DNA from: Myxococcales bacterium
Lineage (GTDB): Bacteria > Myxococcota_A > Bradymonadia > UBA7976 > UBA1532
Assembly: GCA_020633465.1 (NCBI GenBank)
Contig: JACKDN010000005.1
Span: forward strand, 340,791-404,790
DNA: 64,000 nucleotides
Direction: 5' to 3'
Every line of letters starts with the position of its first letter. The stretch's first letter is position 1. The notes beneath the pieces were generated by a model. That model searched no databases and was not told where the DNA came from. It saw only the letters and a program-made list of their open reading frames with translations. Both the position numbers and the translations under genes were made by a program. Below are positions 35,059-43,564 of this stretch, piece after piece.

Positions 35059-35072
35059 GCCCGCCGGCTCAG
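35055..35072. terminator. Bidirectional hairpin containing both convergent stop codons
   Basis: CTGAGCC-CGCC-GGCTCAG is a perfect 7-base-pair stem with a 4-base loop. The TGA of the left gene and the TGA of bcp each lie in one arm. No T-run follows, so termination efficiency is uncertain. Confidence 0.5.
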
Positions 35073-35560
35073 AACACGTCGGCCAGCACGCGCTCGGCGT
35101 GGCCCATGACGTCCACGTCGGGGAACACGGTCTTCACGACCCCATCGTCGATGACGAAGGTGGTGCGGGCGATGCCGGTGAAGCGGTGGCCCTGCCACTC
35201 CTGCTCGCCCCACACGCCGAAGGCCTCGCAGACGGCGTGGTCGGGATCGGCCAGCAGCGGGAAGGTGAGCCCGAACTTGTCGCGGAACCGCGCGTGGCTG
35301 GCCACGTCGTCGGCGCTGACGCCGTAGATCGCGACGCCCTGCGCCCGGAAGGCCGCGTGCGCGTCGCGGAAGGCGCACGCCTGCTTGGTGCAGCCCGGCG
35401 TGTCGTCCTTGGGATAGAAGTACAGCACCACCGTGCGCCCGGCGAAGTCGGCGTCGGTCACCCGGTTGCCCTGGTCGTCCTCGAGATCGAAGGCGGGGAT
35501 GCGGTCACCCGGCTGCAGCACGGCGTCCTCCGGCGAAGCGTGGAGCGCCGAGTCTGGCAC
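35069..35560 (-). CDS. bcp: Thiol peroxidase of the Bcp/PrxQ peroxiredoxin type
   Basis: A 163-residue cytosolic peroxidase reducing hydrogen peroxide and organic peroxides with thioredoxin. The active site YPKDDTPGCTKQACAFRD has the peroxidatic Cys and a second Cys five residues later, as in atypical 2-Cys PrxQ enzymes. The N-terminus AFDLEDDQGNRV and the C-terminal ARTTFVIDDG match the family. Length is typical (150-165). It starts at ATG 35560 and lies downstream of and co-directional with the flagellin gene, 34 bases past that gene's end, so read-through expression is possible. Confidence 0.93.
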   Translation of the reverse strand: MPDSALHASPEDAVLQPGDRIPAFDLEDDQGNRVTDADFAGRTVVLYFYPKDDTPGCTKQACAFRDAHAAFRAQGVAIYGVSADDVASHARFRDKFGLTFPLLADPDHAVCEAFGVWGEQEWQGHRFTGIARTTFVIDDGVVKTVFPDVDVMGHAERVLADVF

Positions 35561-35594
35561 CGCGGCGGCACGCGGGCAACGGGTGGGCGCCGCG

Positions 35595-37004
35595 TCAGCC
35601 GTTCAGCAGGGTCAGCGCCGACTGCTGCGAGACGTTGGCCTGGCTGAGCACCGCGATGTTCGCCTGCTGGATGATCTGCCGCTGCACCAGCTGCGAGCTG
35701 CGCTCGGCGAAGTCGGCGTCGCGGATGCGGCTGTTGGCCGCGGCCAGGTTCTCGGAGACGTTGGTGAGGTTGTTGATCGTCGACTCGAAGCGGTTCTGCA
35801 GCGCGCCGAAGGTGCTGCGCTGCGCGCTGACCTGACCCAGCGCCCGGTCGATGACCGCCAGCGAGCGGTTGGCCCCCCGCACCGTGCTGACGTCGACGCT
35901 GGCCACCGCCTCGGTGGTGCGCACACCCTCGATGCCGGCCTGCAGGCCGGCGTCGGTGGGCGCGGCGCCACCGATCGTGAACTGCTCGTCGCTGGTGAGC
36001 GTGACCGTGCCCGTGGTCGTGCCCTGGGCGAGGCCGGTGATGGTGTCGGCGTTGCCGGTGGTCTGCACGTCGATGTTGCGGCCGTCCTGCGCGGTCAGCG
36101 CGACCGTGCCATCGGCGGTGCGGCTGGCCGTCACGCCCGTGCGGTCGGCCACCGCGTTGATCGCGTCCACCAGACCGCCGCCGGCGTCGTCCGACTGCAC
36201 CGCGAAGCCCGAGATGCTCTCGCCGTTGATGATCAGCTGGTTGTTCGAGTCGAGCTGCCCGCCGCCGACCGCGCCGCCCTCGACCTCGGTGGCGTTGACC
36301 GTCGCGGTCACGCCGGTGTCCGCGGACACGTCGTTGATCGCCGCCGCCACGGCGATGGCGCTGCCCGTGTTGTTGGCCGTCGATACGGTGTCGTCGGTGG
36401 CCTGGGTGGCCCGCACGTCGACGCCGTTGATCGTCAGCTCGCCCGCCTGCAGGCCGCTCGGGTCGATGGCGCCGCTGGTGGCGACCGCCGCGGCGCCGAG
36501 GCGCTCGGTGCGGGTGTCGGCGCCGGGCACGCCGATGGTCTCGTTGGCGTTGGCGCCCACCTGGAACGACGCCCGCTGGAAGCTGCCGTCGAGCACGCGC
36601 TGGCCGTTGAAGGTGGTGGTCTCGGCCACCCGCCCGATCTCCTCGGTCAGCTGGTCGACCTCGGCCTGGATGGCCTGGCGATCGGCGTCGGTCAGCGTGC
36701 CGTTGGCCGCCTGGATCGACAGCTCGCGGATGCGCTGCAGGTTCTCGCCGGTCGACGCCAGCGCCGCGTCCGCCGTCTGCACCAGCGACACCCCGTCGCT
36801 GGCGTTGCGCACGGCCTGGTTGAGCCCACGAATCTGACTGGTGAAGCGGCTGCTGATGGCGAGGCCCGCGGCGTCGTCGGCCGCCTGGTTGATGCGCAGG
36901 CCGCTCGACAGCTGCTGGAACACCTTGTCGAGCACCTGGTTGCCTTGCCGCAGCTGGCGGTTGGCGTTGATCGACCGGGTGTTGGTGTTGATCGTCAGGG
37001 CCAT
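35595..37004 (-). CDS. fliC: Flagellin
   Basis: A 469-residue filament subunit. The N-terminal D0/D1 region is classical (ALTINTNTRSINANRQL, then LSSGLRINQAADDAAGLAIS), as is the C-terminal coiled coil (RIRDADFAERSSQLVQRQII, then QANVSQQSALTLLN). The central variable part carries two flagellin-IN-like motifs (LTINGVDV and LIINGESISG, each followed by an AAAIND or VDAINAV helix). ATG 37004 is chosen over the in-frame GTG nine bases upstream because the protein then starts with canonical MALTINTN and AAGGTG precedes it. No other flagellar gene is nearby. Confidence 0.95.
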   Translation of the reverse strand: MALTINTNTRSINANRQLRQGNQVLDKVFQQLSSGLRINQAADDAAGLAISSRFTSQIRGLNQAVRNASDGVSLVQTADAALASTGENLQRIRELSIQAANGTLTDADRQAIQAEVDQLTEEIGRVAETTTFNGQRVLDGSFQRASFQVGANANETIGVPGADTRTERLGAAAVATSGAIDPSGLQAGELTINGVDVRATQATDDTVSTANNTGSAIAVAAAINDVSADTGVTATVNATEVEGGAVGGGQLDSNNQLIINGESISGFAVQSDDAGGGLVDAINAVADRTGVTASRTADGTVALTAQDGRNIDVQTTGNADTITGLAQGTTTGTVTLTSDEQFTIGGAAPTDAGLQAGIEGVRTTEAVASVDVSTVRGANRSLAVIDRALGQVSAQRSTFGALQNRFESTINNLTNVSENLAAANSRIRDADFAERSSQLVQRQIIQQANIAVLSQANVSQQSALTLLNG

Positions 37005-37052
37005 GCGCGTCACCTTTCGTCGGGCGCGGCCGCGCCCAGCTACTCGTGCCGC

Positions 37053-37081
37053 ATTATCGTGCGGGTTGCCCCGTTCCTCAA
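37053..37081 (-). promoter_or_regulatory. Flagellin promoter
   Basis: On the minus strand, TTGAGG (37076-37081) and GATAAT (37053-37058) are 17 bases apart, about 50 bases before the ATG. The -10 area reads CGCACGATAAT, which also resembles the sigma-28 -10 (GCCGATAA), so either sigma-70 or FliA could use it. Confidence 0.5.
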
Positions 37082-37118
37082 GTCACCGCCCTGGCACCGA
37101 CCCCCCAGCCGAGCTCCG

Positions 37119-37853
37119 ATGCGCTTCGATCCCCCGCTGATGCCCTGCCGCTTCGTCCGCCGCTACAAGCGCTTCTTCGCCGACGTCCGCCTGCCCTCGG
37201 GCGACCTGCTGACGGTCCACTGCGCCAACACCGGCGCGATGACCGCGTGCCACGCGCCCGACGCGCCGGCCTGGATCAGCGACTCGCAGAACCCGAAGCG
37301 GAAGCTGCGCCACACCCTCGAGATCGTCGAGGTGGACGGGGCCCGCGTGGCCGTCAACACGCAGCGCCCGAACCACCTGGTGCGCGAGGCCATCGAGGCC
37401 GGCCGGGTGCCCGCGCTGGCCGGCTACGACGCCGTGCGCCCCGAGGTGCGCTACGGCGACGGGCACCGGGTCGATCTGCTGCTGACCCGCGGGGACGCGC
37501 GCTGCTTCGTCGAGGTGAAGAACGTCACCCTGGGCGTCGGCGACGGCGTCAGCCGCTTCCCCGACGCCGTCACCACGCGCGGCGCGGCGCACCTGCGCGC
37601 GCTCGCCGACGTGGCCCGCGGCGGCGACCGGGCGGTGCTGTTCTTCTGCGCGGGGCGCGACGACACGCGGGTGGTGGAGCCCGCCTGGGCGGTCGATCCG
37701 GCCTACGGCGAGGCGCTGCTCGCCGCGCTGGCCGCCGGCGTCGAGGTGATGGCGTGGCGCTGCCGCATCGAGCCCACGCGGGGCCTCTGGCTCGAGGCCG
37801 AGGTGCCCGTGCAGCCGCGCCCGGAGCGGGCCCCTACTCGAAGGCCCGGGTGA
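37119..37853 (+). CDS. sfsA: SfsA family protein (sugar fermentation stimulation protein homologue)
   Basis: 244 residues. Conserved SfsA blocks are present: RRYKRFFADV near residue 14, HCANTGAMTAC, RPNHLVREAIEAG, and the nuclease-like core VDLLLTRGDARCFVEVKNVTL followed by FPDAVTTRGAAHLRAL. In SfsA the D-(E)xK arrangement suggests a restriction-endonuclease-type fold; the E. coli protein was described as a DNA-binding stimulator of maltose metabolism, and its true role is unclear. Length is close to E. coli SfsA (234). The ATG at 37119 lacks a strong ribosome site. The gene is divergent from flagellin and overlaps the sulfatase-like gene by 20 bases at its end. Confidence 0.92.
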   Translation: MRFDPPLMPCRFVRRYKRFFADVRLPSGDLLTVHCANTGAMTACHAPDAPAWISDSQNPKRKLRHTLEIVEVDGARVAVNTQRPNHLVREAIEAGRVPALAGYDAVRPEVRYGDGHRVDLLLTRGDARCFVEVKNVTLGVGDGVSRFPDAVTTRGAAHLRALADVARGGDRAVLFFCAGRDDTRVVEPAWAVDPAYGEALLAALAAGVEVMAWRCRIEPTRGLWLEAEVPVQPRPERAPTRRPG

Positions 37854-39957
37854 GGTTGTTCGGCGGCCCGTAGACCGACTTGCGCCACGTCTTGGGGCGC
37901 GTCAGGAACAGGCTCAGCGGATCCATCGCGGCCAGCGTCAGCACGACCTTCTTCTCGAACTGATCGTCCTTCTCGGCGGGATCCTTCGAGACGTCGTAGA
38001 TCTCGATGGCCCGCTCGCTGCGCATGATCACCTTCGCCGGACCGGTCTGCAGCGCGAAGCTGCTGGTGGCCATGCTGGCCATCACCGACGTCGGGTAGGT
38101 GGCCCCCTCGGCCCAGACGTAGGGCAGCAGGTCGATGCCCTGCACCGCCTCGCCCGGCTTCTGGCCCAAGATGCCCATGAGCGTCGGCAGCACGTCGACG
38201 CCGCCCGCGCCCTCGCCGGCCACCTTGCCCTTGGGGAACAGCGCGGGGAAGCGCGCCAGGAAGGGCACGTTGATCAGCTCCTGGTTCAGGTTGTGGCCGT
38301 GCCCGCACGACCCCCGCTCCCAGAACTCGTCGCCGTGATCGCTGGTGACGATGATCAGCGTCTCGTCGTAGATGCCCGCCGACTTCAGGTGCTCGATCAG
38401 CTTCCCGAAGTGGTGGTCGTTGAAGGCGATCTCGTTCTCGTACAGCGCCTCGATGCGCTTGCGCTCGCGCTCGGCGGGCGGGCTCTTCTTGGCCTTCAGC
38501 TTCCCGAGCTCGGTGCCCGACAGGTACTTCTTGTAGCTGCCCGCGTAGCCCGGCTCGTCGTACTGATCGATGAACTGCTTGTGCGCCCGATAGGTCACGT
38601 GCGGATCGCTCGTGCCCAGGTACAGGTAGAAGGGCTTGTCCTTGTTCTTGTCGATCCAGGGCAGCGCCGCCTTCACCACGGCGCGCGCGTTGTGGCCCTT
38701 GCCCTCGCGGATGAAGTTCTGGAAGTCCTGGAAACCCTGGTCGAAGTTCCAGCGATCGCTGACGTAGCCGTTGCTGACGAAGCCGCCCGTCCGATAGCCG
38801 GCCTTCTTGAAGGCCTCGGCGATGGTGGTCAGCCCCTCCTCGAGCTTGGCCTCGTGCGTGTAGACGCCGTGCCGCACGGGGTAGGTGCCGGTGAACAGGC
38901 TGGCGTGGCTGGCCTTCGACTCGTTGCCCTGCACCCAGTACGGCGCGAAGACGGTCGACTCCTTGGCGAACGCGCTCAGGTTCGGCGTCTTGACCTTCTT
39001 GCGGCCGTTGGCGTTGGGGAAGGGATAGAAGTCGAGCTTGTCGGCGCGCAGCGTGTCGATCAGCCACACGACGACGTACTTGGGCTTGGTGGGGGCCTTC
39101 GGCGCGCCCGCGGTGCCGCCGGCCAGCTTCGCGCCGTCGAGCTTCACCGCGCCGCCCTTGCCCCGCAGCATCAGGCGCACGGCCTTGCCCGCGTAGGCGT
39201 CGAGCTTCAGCGCCAGGGTGGCCCCACCGCCCAGCTTCTTGGGCGCGGCGCCGTCGGTCTGCGCGAACACCTCGACCTCACCGCCGCGGGCCGTGCCGCT
39301 GAGCGTCAGGCCCTTCACCGGCGTGACGTAGTAGTCCAGGCCCCCGCCGTCGGGCAGCACCAGCGCGTCGCCCTCGGCGCTGCGCAGCGCCGCCGCCACG
39401 TCCGCCTCGGTGGCCGGCGCGGGCGGCGCGTCCTGCGGCGTCAGCCGCACGTAGCGGATGGCCGCCGCCGTCTTCGTGCCGGCGTACTCGGTCGAGCGCC
39501 GGAAGTGCAGCCGCACCTTCACCAGGCCCGGCGACAGCGCCTCGGGCACGTTCACCCGCACGGTCTGCCAACCCTCGGTCAGGTTCGGGCTGCCGATCTT
39601 CTTGCCGTCGACGAAGACGTCGACGCGCTGATCCTTGCCGATGGGCTTGAAGCGCGCCTCGAGCGCCAGCTTGGCGCCCTTCTGCTCGGGCCCCACGGGC
39701 AGCCACAGGTTGGCCTGCAGCCCGGGCAGGTAGGCGGCGGGCGCGCCGTCCTCCTTGGCGCCCAGCTTCCAGCTGCCGTTCATGTCGCGGATGTACTTCA
39801 CGAAGCCCACCGTCGCGGCGTCGGCGACGGCGCCGCCGCGATACACGTGGGCGGCCGGCAGGTTGGCGCGCAGATCGTAGCCCAGATCGCGCGCGGCGGC
39901 CGGCGCGGCCAGCAGCGCGGCCAGCGGCAGGGCCAGGGGGAGGGCGAAGAGTCGCAT
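37834..39957 (-). CDS. Secreted sulfatase-fold protein with atypical nucleophile motif
   Basis: 707 residues: a signal peptide (RLFALPLALPLAALLAAPAAA), about 300 residues of beta-rich carbohydrate-binding-like sequence, and a C-terminal alkaline-phosphatase-superfamily sulfatase domain (about 320-650). Metal-site motifs are present: VVWLIDTLRADKL at the start of the domain and IIVTSDHGDEFWE later. Where type I sulfatases have C/S-x-P-x-R, this protein reads SKASHASLFTG: Ser aligns with the nucleophile, but Pro and Arg are Ala and His. Formylglycine formation is therefore doubtful. It may be a phosphodiesterase-like or transferase-like member. ATG 39957 has AGGAG upstream. Confidence 0.8.
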   Translation of the reverse strand: MRLFALPLALPLAALLAAPAAARDLGYDLRANLPAAHVYRGGAVADAATVGFVKYIRDMNGSWKLGAKEDGAPAAYLPGLQANLWLPVGPEQKGAKLALEARFKPIGKDQRVDVFVDGKKIGSPNLTEGWQTVRVNVPEALSPGLVKVRLHFRRSTEYAGTKTAAAIRYVRLTPQDAPPAPATEADVAAALRSAEGDALVLPDGGGLDYYVTPVKGLTLSGTARGGEVEVFAQTDGAAPKKLGGGATLALKLDAYAGKAVRLMLRGKGGAVKLDGAKLAGGTAGAPKAPTKPKYVVVWLIDTLRADKLDFYPFPNANGRKKVKTPNLSAFAKESTVFAPYWVQGNESKASHASLFTGTYPVRHGVYTHEAKLEEGLTTIAEAFKKAGYRTGGFVSNGYVSDRWNFDQGFQDFQNFIREGKGHNARAVVKAALPWIDKNKDKPFYLYLGTSDPHVTYRAHKQFIDQYDEPGYAGSYKKYLSGTELGKLKAKKSPPAERERKRIEALYENEIAFNDHHFGKLIEHLKSAGIYDETLIIVTSDHGDEFWERGSCGHGHNLNQELINVPFLARFPALFPKGKVAGEGAGGVDVLPTLMGILGQKPGEAVQGIDLLPYVWAEGATYPTSVMASMATSSFALQTGPAKVIMRSERAIEIYDVSKDPAEKDDQFEKKVVLTLAAMDPLSLFLTRPKTWRKSVYGPPNNLTRAFE

Positions 39958-40031
39958 CGCAGCTCCTGTGTCGAGGGGCGGTGGGGGGTTCCGAACACCG
40001 TCCGGCGCCGAAGCCGTCCCCAGCGCCGTTC

Positions 40032-40059
40032 GATGTAGCACATTGTGTGCGCGGGTCAA
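40032..40059 (-). promoter_or_regulatory. Probable promoter for the sulfatase-like gene
   Basis: On the minus strand, TTGACC (40054-40059) overlaps the moeA stop and is followed after 16 bases by TACATC (40032-40037). The -35 and spacing equal those of the promoter at 21168. The leader would be about 68 bases. Confidence 0.4.
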
Positions 40060-41282
40060 ACGACGACGTCGTCCACGCGGTCTTCACCCAGCAGCAGGAC
40101 CGTGGCGGTCGCGCCGGCGGGCGCGGCGGGCGCGCCGGGCGCCACCACCACCAAGGCGTCGGCGCCGCCGAGGCTCGACAGGGCGCCGCTCGACTGGGTG
40201 CGCCGGGGATCGACGTGCAGCGCCCCGTCCACCCAGCGCGTCGTCGCGCGCAGGTACTCGCGGCGGGCGCCGCCGGCCTTCAGGGGCGCGTCCAGCACCG
40301 CGGCGCGGGGGGCGCGGTGCACCGCCGTGTGCCCCATCAGGCGCAGCAGCGCCGGGCGCACGAAGATCTCGAACGTGACCAGCGCGCTGCCCGGGTTGCC
40401 CGGCAGCCCGAAGGCGAGGCACTCGCCGATGCGCCCGAAGGCCAGCGGCTTGCCCGGCTTGATCGCCACCTTCCAGAAGCCGAAGCGGTCGCCGCTGAGC
40501 GTGCGCAGCGCGTCGCCGACGAAGTCGTAGTCCCCGACGCTGACACCGCCGGTGCTCAGCAGCACGTCGGCCCGCGCGGCCCGGCGCAGGGCCTCGAAGG
40601 TGGCGTCGCGATCGTCGGGCACGATGGGGAAGATGCGCGGCGCGCAGCCCAGCGCGCGCACCGCGGCGGCCAACCCGATCGAGTTGCCGTCGACGATGCG
40701 CCCCGGGCCGGGCTCGCCCGCGTCCACGTCGAGCAGCTCGTCGCCGCTGGTCAGCACCGCCACCGTGGGCGCCCGCACCACCGCGACCTGGCTGCGCCCC
40801 AGCGACGCCAGCAGGCTCAGATCGGGCGGCGCCAGGATGCGGCCCGCGCGCAGCACGACCGCCCCCGGCTCGACGTCGCTGCCCCGGCGCCGCACGTGCT
40901 GACCCGGCCGCGGTGCCTCGAGGACGCGCACGGTGTCGCCCTCGCGCGCCGTGTCCTCCTGCATCACCACGGTGTCGGCCCCCGGCGGCAGGGGCGCGCC
41001 GGTGAAGATGCGCGCGGCGGTGCCCGCCGCCAGCGGCCGGTCGCCCGGATCGCCGGCGGGGATGGCGTCGCTCACCGGCAGCGCGCCGACGCCCTCGGGC
41101 AGATCGGCCGCGCGCAGGGCGTAGCCGTCCATGGCCGAGTTGTCCCAGGGGGGCAGCGCGCGTCCGGCCACGACGTCGGTGGCCAGCACCCGCCCGACCG
41201 CGTCGAGCAGACCGCACCGCTCGGCCTCGAGCGGCGTCGCGGCGCTCAGGATGCGGGCGACCGCCTCTTCGACCGACAACAT
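40056..41282 (-). CDS. moeA: Molybdopterin molybdotransferase
   Basis: A 408-residue cytosolic enzyme that inserts molybdate into adenylated molybdopterin, the last general step of molybdenum cofactor synthesis. Conserved MoeA blocks are PPWDNSAMDGYALR (about residue 45), AGTAARIFTGAPLPPGADTVV, LTSGDELL, IVDGNS, LSTGGVSVGDYDF and FGLPGNPGSAL. Length matches MoeA (about 410). ATG 41282 has GAGAGGAT upstream. The only molybdenum cofactor gene in the window, it lies 17 bases downstream of the mltD-like gene on the same strand, so the two may share a transcript. Confidence 0.95.
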   Translation of the reverse strand: MLSVEEAVARILSAATPLEAERCGLLDAVGRVLATDVVAGRALPPWDNSAMDGYALRAADLPEGVGALPVSDAIPAGDPGDRPLAAGTAARIFTGAPLPPGADTVVMQEDTAREGDTVRVLEAPRPGQHVRRRGSDVEPGAVVLRAGRILAPPDLSLLASLGRSQVAVVRAPTVAVLTSGDELLDVDAGEPGPGRIVDGNSIGLAAAVRALGCAPRIFPIVPDDRDATFEALRRAARADVLLSTGGVSVGDYDFVGDALRTLSGDRFGFWKVAIKPGKPLAFGRIGECLAFGLPGNPGSALVTFEIFVRPALLRLMGHTAVHRAPRAAVLDAPLKAGGARREYLRATTRWVDGALHVDPRRTQSSGALSSLGGADALVVVAPGAPAAPAGATATVLLLGEDRVDDVVV

Positions 41283-41299
41283 GGGCGATCCTCTCGGCT

Positions 41300-43126
41300 T
41301 CAGGGGATGAGCAGCACCTGGCCGGGGCGCAGGCCGTCGCTCTTCGCGAGCCCGTTGCGCCGCCGCAGATCCTTCACCTTCACGTCGTGGCGCCGCGCGA
41401 TCGTCCACAGGCTGTCGCCGGCCTTCACCTTGTAGCGTCGCCCGCCGCGCGCCTCGCGCTTGGGCGCCCGCTTCTTGGCGCGGCCGCGCGCCTTGGGCGT
41501 CGCCGAGGTGGGCACCTTCAGCGTCTGCCCCACCGACAGGTTGTGGTCGCGCGTCAGGCCGTTGGCCGCCAGCAGATCCTCGACGCTCACGTCGTAGCGC
41601 CGCGCGATCTTCCACGGCGTCTGGCCCCGCCGCACCACGTGCTCGACGTGCTTGATCGGCGCGCTCGGCTTGCGCTTCGCGTGCTCGAGCGCCTTCTCGG
41701 CCGCGTCGCTGCCCGGCGTCACCACCGTCACCTGCGCGGGCTCGACCAGCACCGCCGTCGTGCGGTCGAAGTCCTCGGGCACGTACAGCCGCAGCACCAT
41801 GCCGCGCTGCAGCGGCACCGCCGGATCGAGGCTGTTCCACATGCCCACCTCGCCGGGCGCCACGCCGAAGAAGGCGGCCACCTCGGCGACGTCGGTGCGC
41901 CGGCGGACCGGGAAGTACACCAGCGCGCGCCCGGGCACGTCGAAGTCGAGCTCCGGCCGCGCGGCCACCATCAGCCCGTCGGGCACGTCGGGGCCGGGCT
42001 CGCCGATCTTCGGCACCACCAGCACCTGCCCCGGCGTCGGCTGACCCTCGGGCAGCTCGTTCAGCCGCCGCAGCTCGCGCCGCCGCACGCCGTAGCGCCG
42101 GGCGATGTCGCGCAGCCGCTCGCCGAAGCGCACCGTGTGCTCGATCAGCAGCCCGGGCGGCCGGGCGTGCAGCGCCTCGACCGCCGCGCGCAGGGGCTCG
42201 GCCGCCGCCTCGGGCACGCGCAGCGGGTACTCCTGCCCGTCGGGCGGCGTGTAGCCGCGGCGCAGGCCGGCGTTGAGCGCGGTCAGCTCGTCGAGCGCCA
42301 CGCCCGCCTTGCGCGCCAGCGGGCGCAGATCGCTGCCCCCGGGCACCGGCACCACCGAGAACCGCAGGGCGGGCTCGAGGCGCACCTGATCGAAGCCGAA
42401 GCGGGCCGGCGCCTGCCCGATGATGATCGCCGCCATGATCTTGGGGACGTAGCGCGTCGCCTCGTCGGGCAGGGCGCCCGCCGCCGCCAGCCGCCAGAAG
42501 TCGTTGCTGCCGGTCTGCTCGATGGCCTGCGCCACCGCACCGATGCCCGCGTTGTAGGCGGCCATCGCCAGGGGCCACGAGCCGAAGCGCGCGTAGAGAT
42601 CGGCCAGGTGGCGCGCGGCGGCGTCGGTCGCCTGCACCGGATCGCGGCGGGCGTCCACCCAGTCGTCGTAGCGCAGGCCGTAGCGGCGGGCGGTCGAGCG
42701 GATGAACTGCCAGGGCCCCACGGCGCCCGCGCGCGAGACGGCGTCGGGATCGAAGCCGCTCTCGATCATGCACAGGTACAGCATCTCGGGCGGCAGGCCG
42801 TGGCGCTCGAGGATGGGCAGCATCAGCGCGCGGTAGCGGCCCATGCGGGCGTACCAGCGGGCGTAGATGAAGCGGCCGCGGCCCTGGAAGAAGTCGATGA
42901 ACTCGCGGACGGGGCCGTTGAGGGTGACCGGCACGGTCAGGTGGTCGAGGGGCAGGTCCAGCCCCGCGGGGGGGAGGGCGGCCGTGTCGAGGCCCCGGGT
43001 GGTCAGCAGCGCCGGGGGCGCCAGCGACGAGGGCGGGGCGGGCGCCGGCGGGCGCTCGGGATCCAACCCCAGCAACCCCGGCGCCGCCAGCGCCACCCAA
43101 AGGCTCAGAAGGTCCAGACCCACCAT
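41300..43126 (-). CDS. mltD: Membrane-bound lytic transglycosylase MltD-like with LysM repeats
   Basis: 608 residues. The N-terminus is hydrophobic (LDLLSLWVALAAPGLLGL), a signal or anchor. The SLT domain (about 100-270) has the catalytic Glu in CMIESGFDPDA, then AGAVGPWQFIRSTARRYGL and MAAYNAGIGAV. Downstream are at least three clear LysM modules (HTVRFGERLRDIARRYGV, HVVRRGQTPWKIARRYDV, YKVKAGDSLWTIARRHDV), each ending in LVVP, LKVP or LLIP, plus two degenerate ones. A basic AKKRAPKREARGG linker precedes the last. The enzyme binds and cleaves peptidoglycan in the periplasm. The start overlaps the upstream lipoprotein gene by 22 bases. Confidence 0.9.
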   Translation of the reverse strand: MVGLDLLSLWVALAAPGLLGLDPERPPAPAPPSSLAPPALLTTRGLDTAALPPAGLDLPLDHLTVPVTLNGPVREFIDFFQGRGRFIYARWYARMGRYRALMLPILERHGLPPEMLYLCMIESGFDPDAVSRAGAVGPWQFIRSTARRYGLRYDDWVDARRDPVQATDAAARHLADLYARFGSWPLAMAAYNAGIGAVAQAIEQTGSNDFWRLAAAGALPDEATRYVPKIMAAIIIGQAPARFGFDQVRLEPALRFSVVPVPGGSDLRPLARKAGVALDELTALNAGLRRGYTPPDGQEYPLRVPEAAAEPLRAAVEALHARPPGLLIEHTVRFGERLRDIARRYGVRRRELRRLNELPEGQPTPGQVLVVPKIGEPGPDVPDGLMVAARPELDFDVPGRALVYFPVRRRTDVAEVAAFFGVAPGEVGMWNSLDPAVPLQRGMVLRLYVPEDFDRTTAVLVEPAQVTVVTPGSDAAEKALEHAKRKPSAPIKHVEHVVRRGQTPWKIARRYDVSVEDLLAANGLTRDHNLSVGQTLKVPTSATPKARGRAKKRAPKREARGGRRYKVKAGDSLWTIARRHDVKVKDLRRRNGLAKSDGLRPGQVLLIP

Positions 43127-43488
43127 CGTCCGTCCACCTCGGCCACCACCACCCGGCGGGCCGTGGCCGCCGCGCCGTCGTGGTACCAGTACGTCACCTC
43201 GCGCGCGTCGTGGCGGTCGTCCACCACCAGCCGGCCCGCGACGTCGAAGCGCTGGATGTTCACCTTGCCCAGCCGGAACGTCGGCAGGGCCTCGTCGAAT
43301 GCCGCGCGCCGCGACGGGTGCACCAGCAGGCGCAGCTGATCGGGCTGCTGGGCGTTGAAGGCCCCCGCCCAGCTCTCGGCCACCGTGTGCGCGGTCGTCT
43401 GCGGCCAGACCAGCGTCGGGGGCCGGGGCGAGCAGCCCCCGAGCGGGGCCCCCCACAGCAGCGTCAGCAGCAGCACGCGATGCACCAT
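43105..43488 (-). CDS. Small lipoprotein, NTF2-like size, unknown function
   Basis: 127 residues with a lipoprotein signal (VHRVLLLTLLWGAPLGGC, lipobox LGGC). The mature part (AESWAGAFNAQQPDQLRLLV, then VVVAEVDGRWWVWTF) has the alternating helix and sheet pattern and Trp-rich end typical of small NTF2-like domains; this is an inference. The start may be ATG 43488, or the GTG one codon later, which has better spacing to GGAGG. It overlaps the mltD-like gene by 22 bases in the same operon, suggesting a cell-wall related partner. Confidence 0.6.
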   Translation of the reverse strand: MVHRVLLLTLLWGAPLGGCSPRPPTLVWPQTTAHTVAESWAGAFNAQQPDQLRLLVHPSRRAAFDEALPTFRLGKVNIQRFDVAGRLVVDDRHDAREVTYWYHDGAAATARRVVVAEVDGRWWVWTF

Positions 43489-43505
43489 CACCTCCAGGGC
43501 GGGCG

Positions 43506-43535
43506 AGTCTAGCGATCGCGCCCCCGGATCGTCCA
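43506..43535 (-). promoter_or_regulatory. Possible promoter for the lipoprotein-mltD-moeA group
   Basis: On the minus strand, TGGACG (43530-43535) and TAGACT (43506-43511) are 18 bases apart, about 18 bases before the start codon with its GGAGG. The -35 overlaps an imperfect hairpin (ATCGCCCC with GGGGCGCGAT) that could end the upstream polysaccharide operon. Confidence 0.4.
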
Positions 43536-43564
43536 GGGGCGATTTCCGACGTCAGGACGTGGGT

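Noticed and set aside
40056..43126. A MoeA-transglycosylase fusion implied by one long frame
   Set aside because: The frame upstream of the moeA ATG is noise; MltD is encoded in another frame with its own stop 17 bases before moeA.
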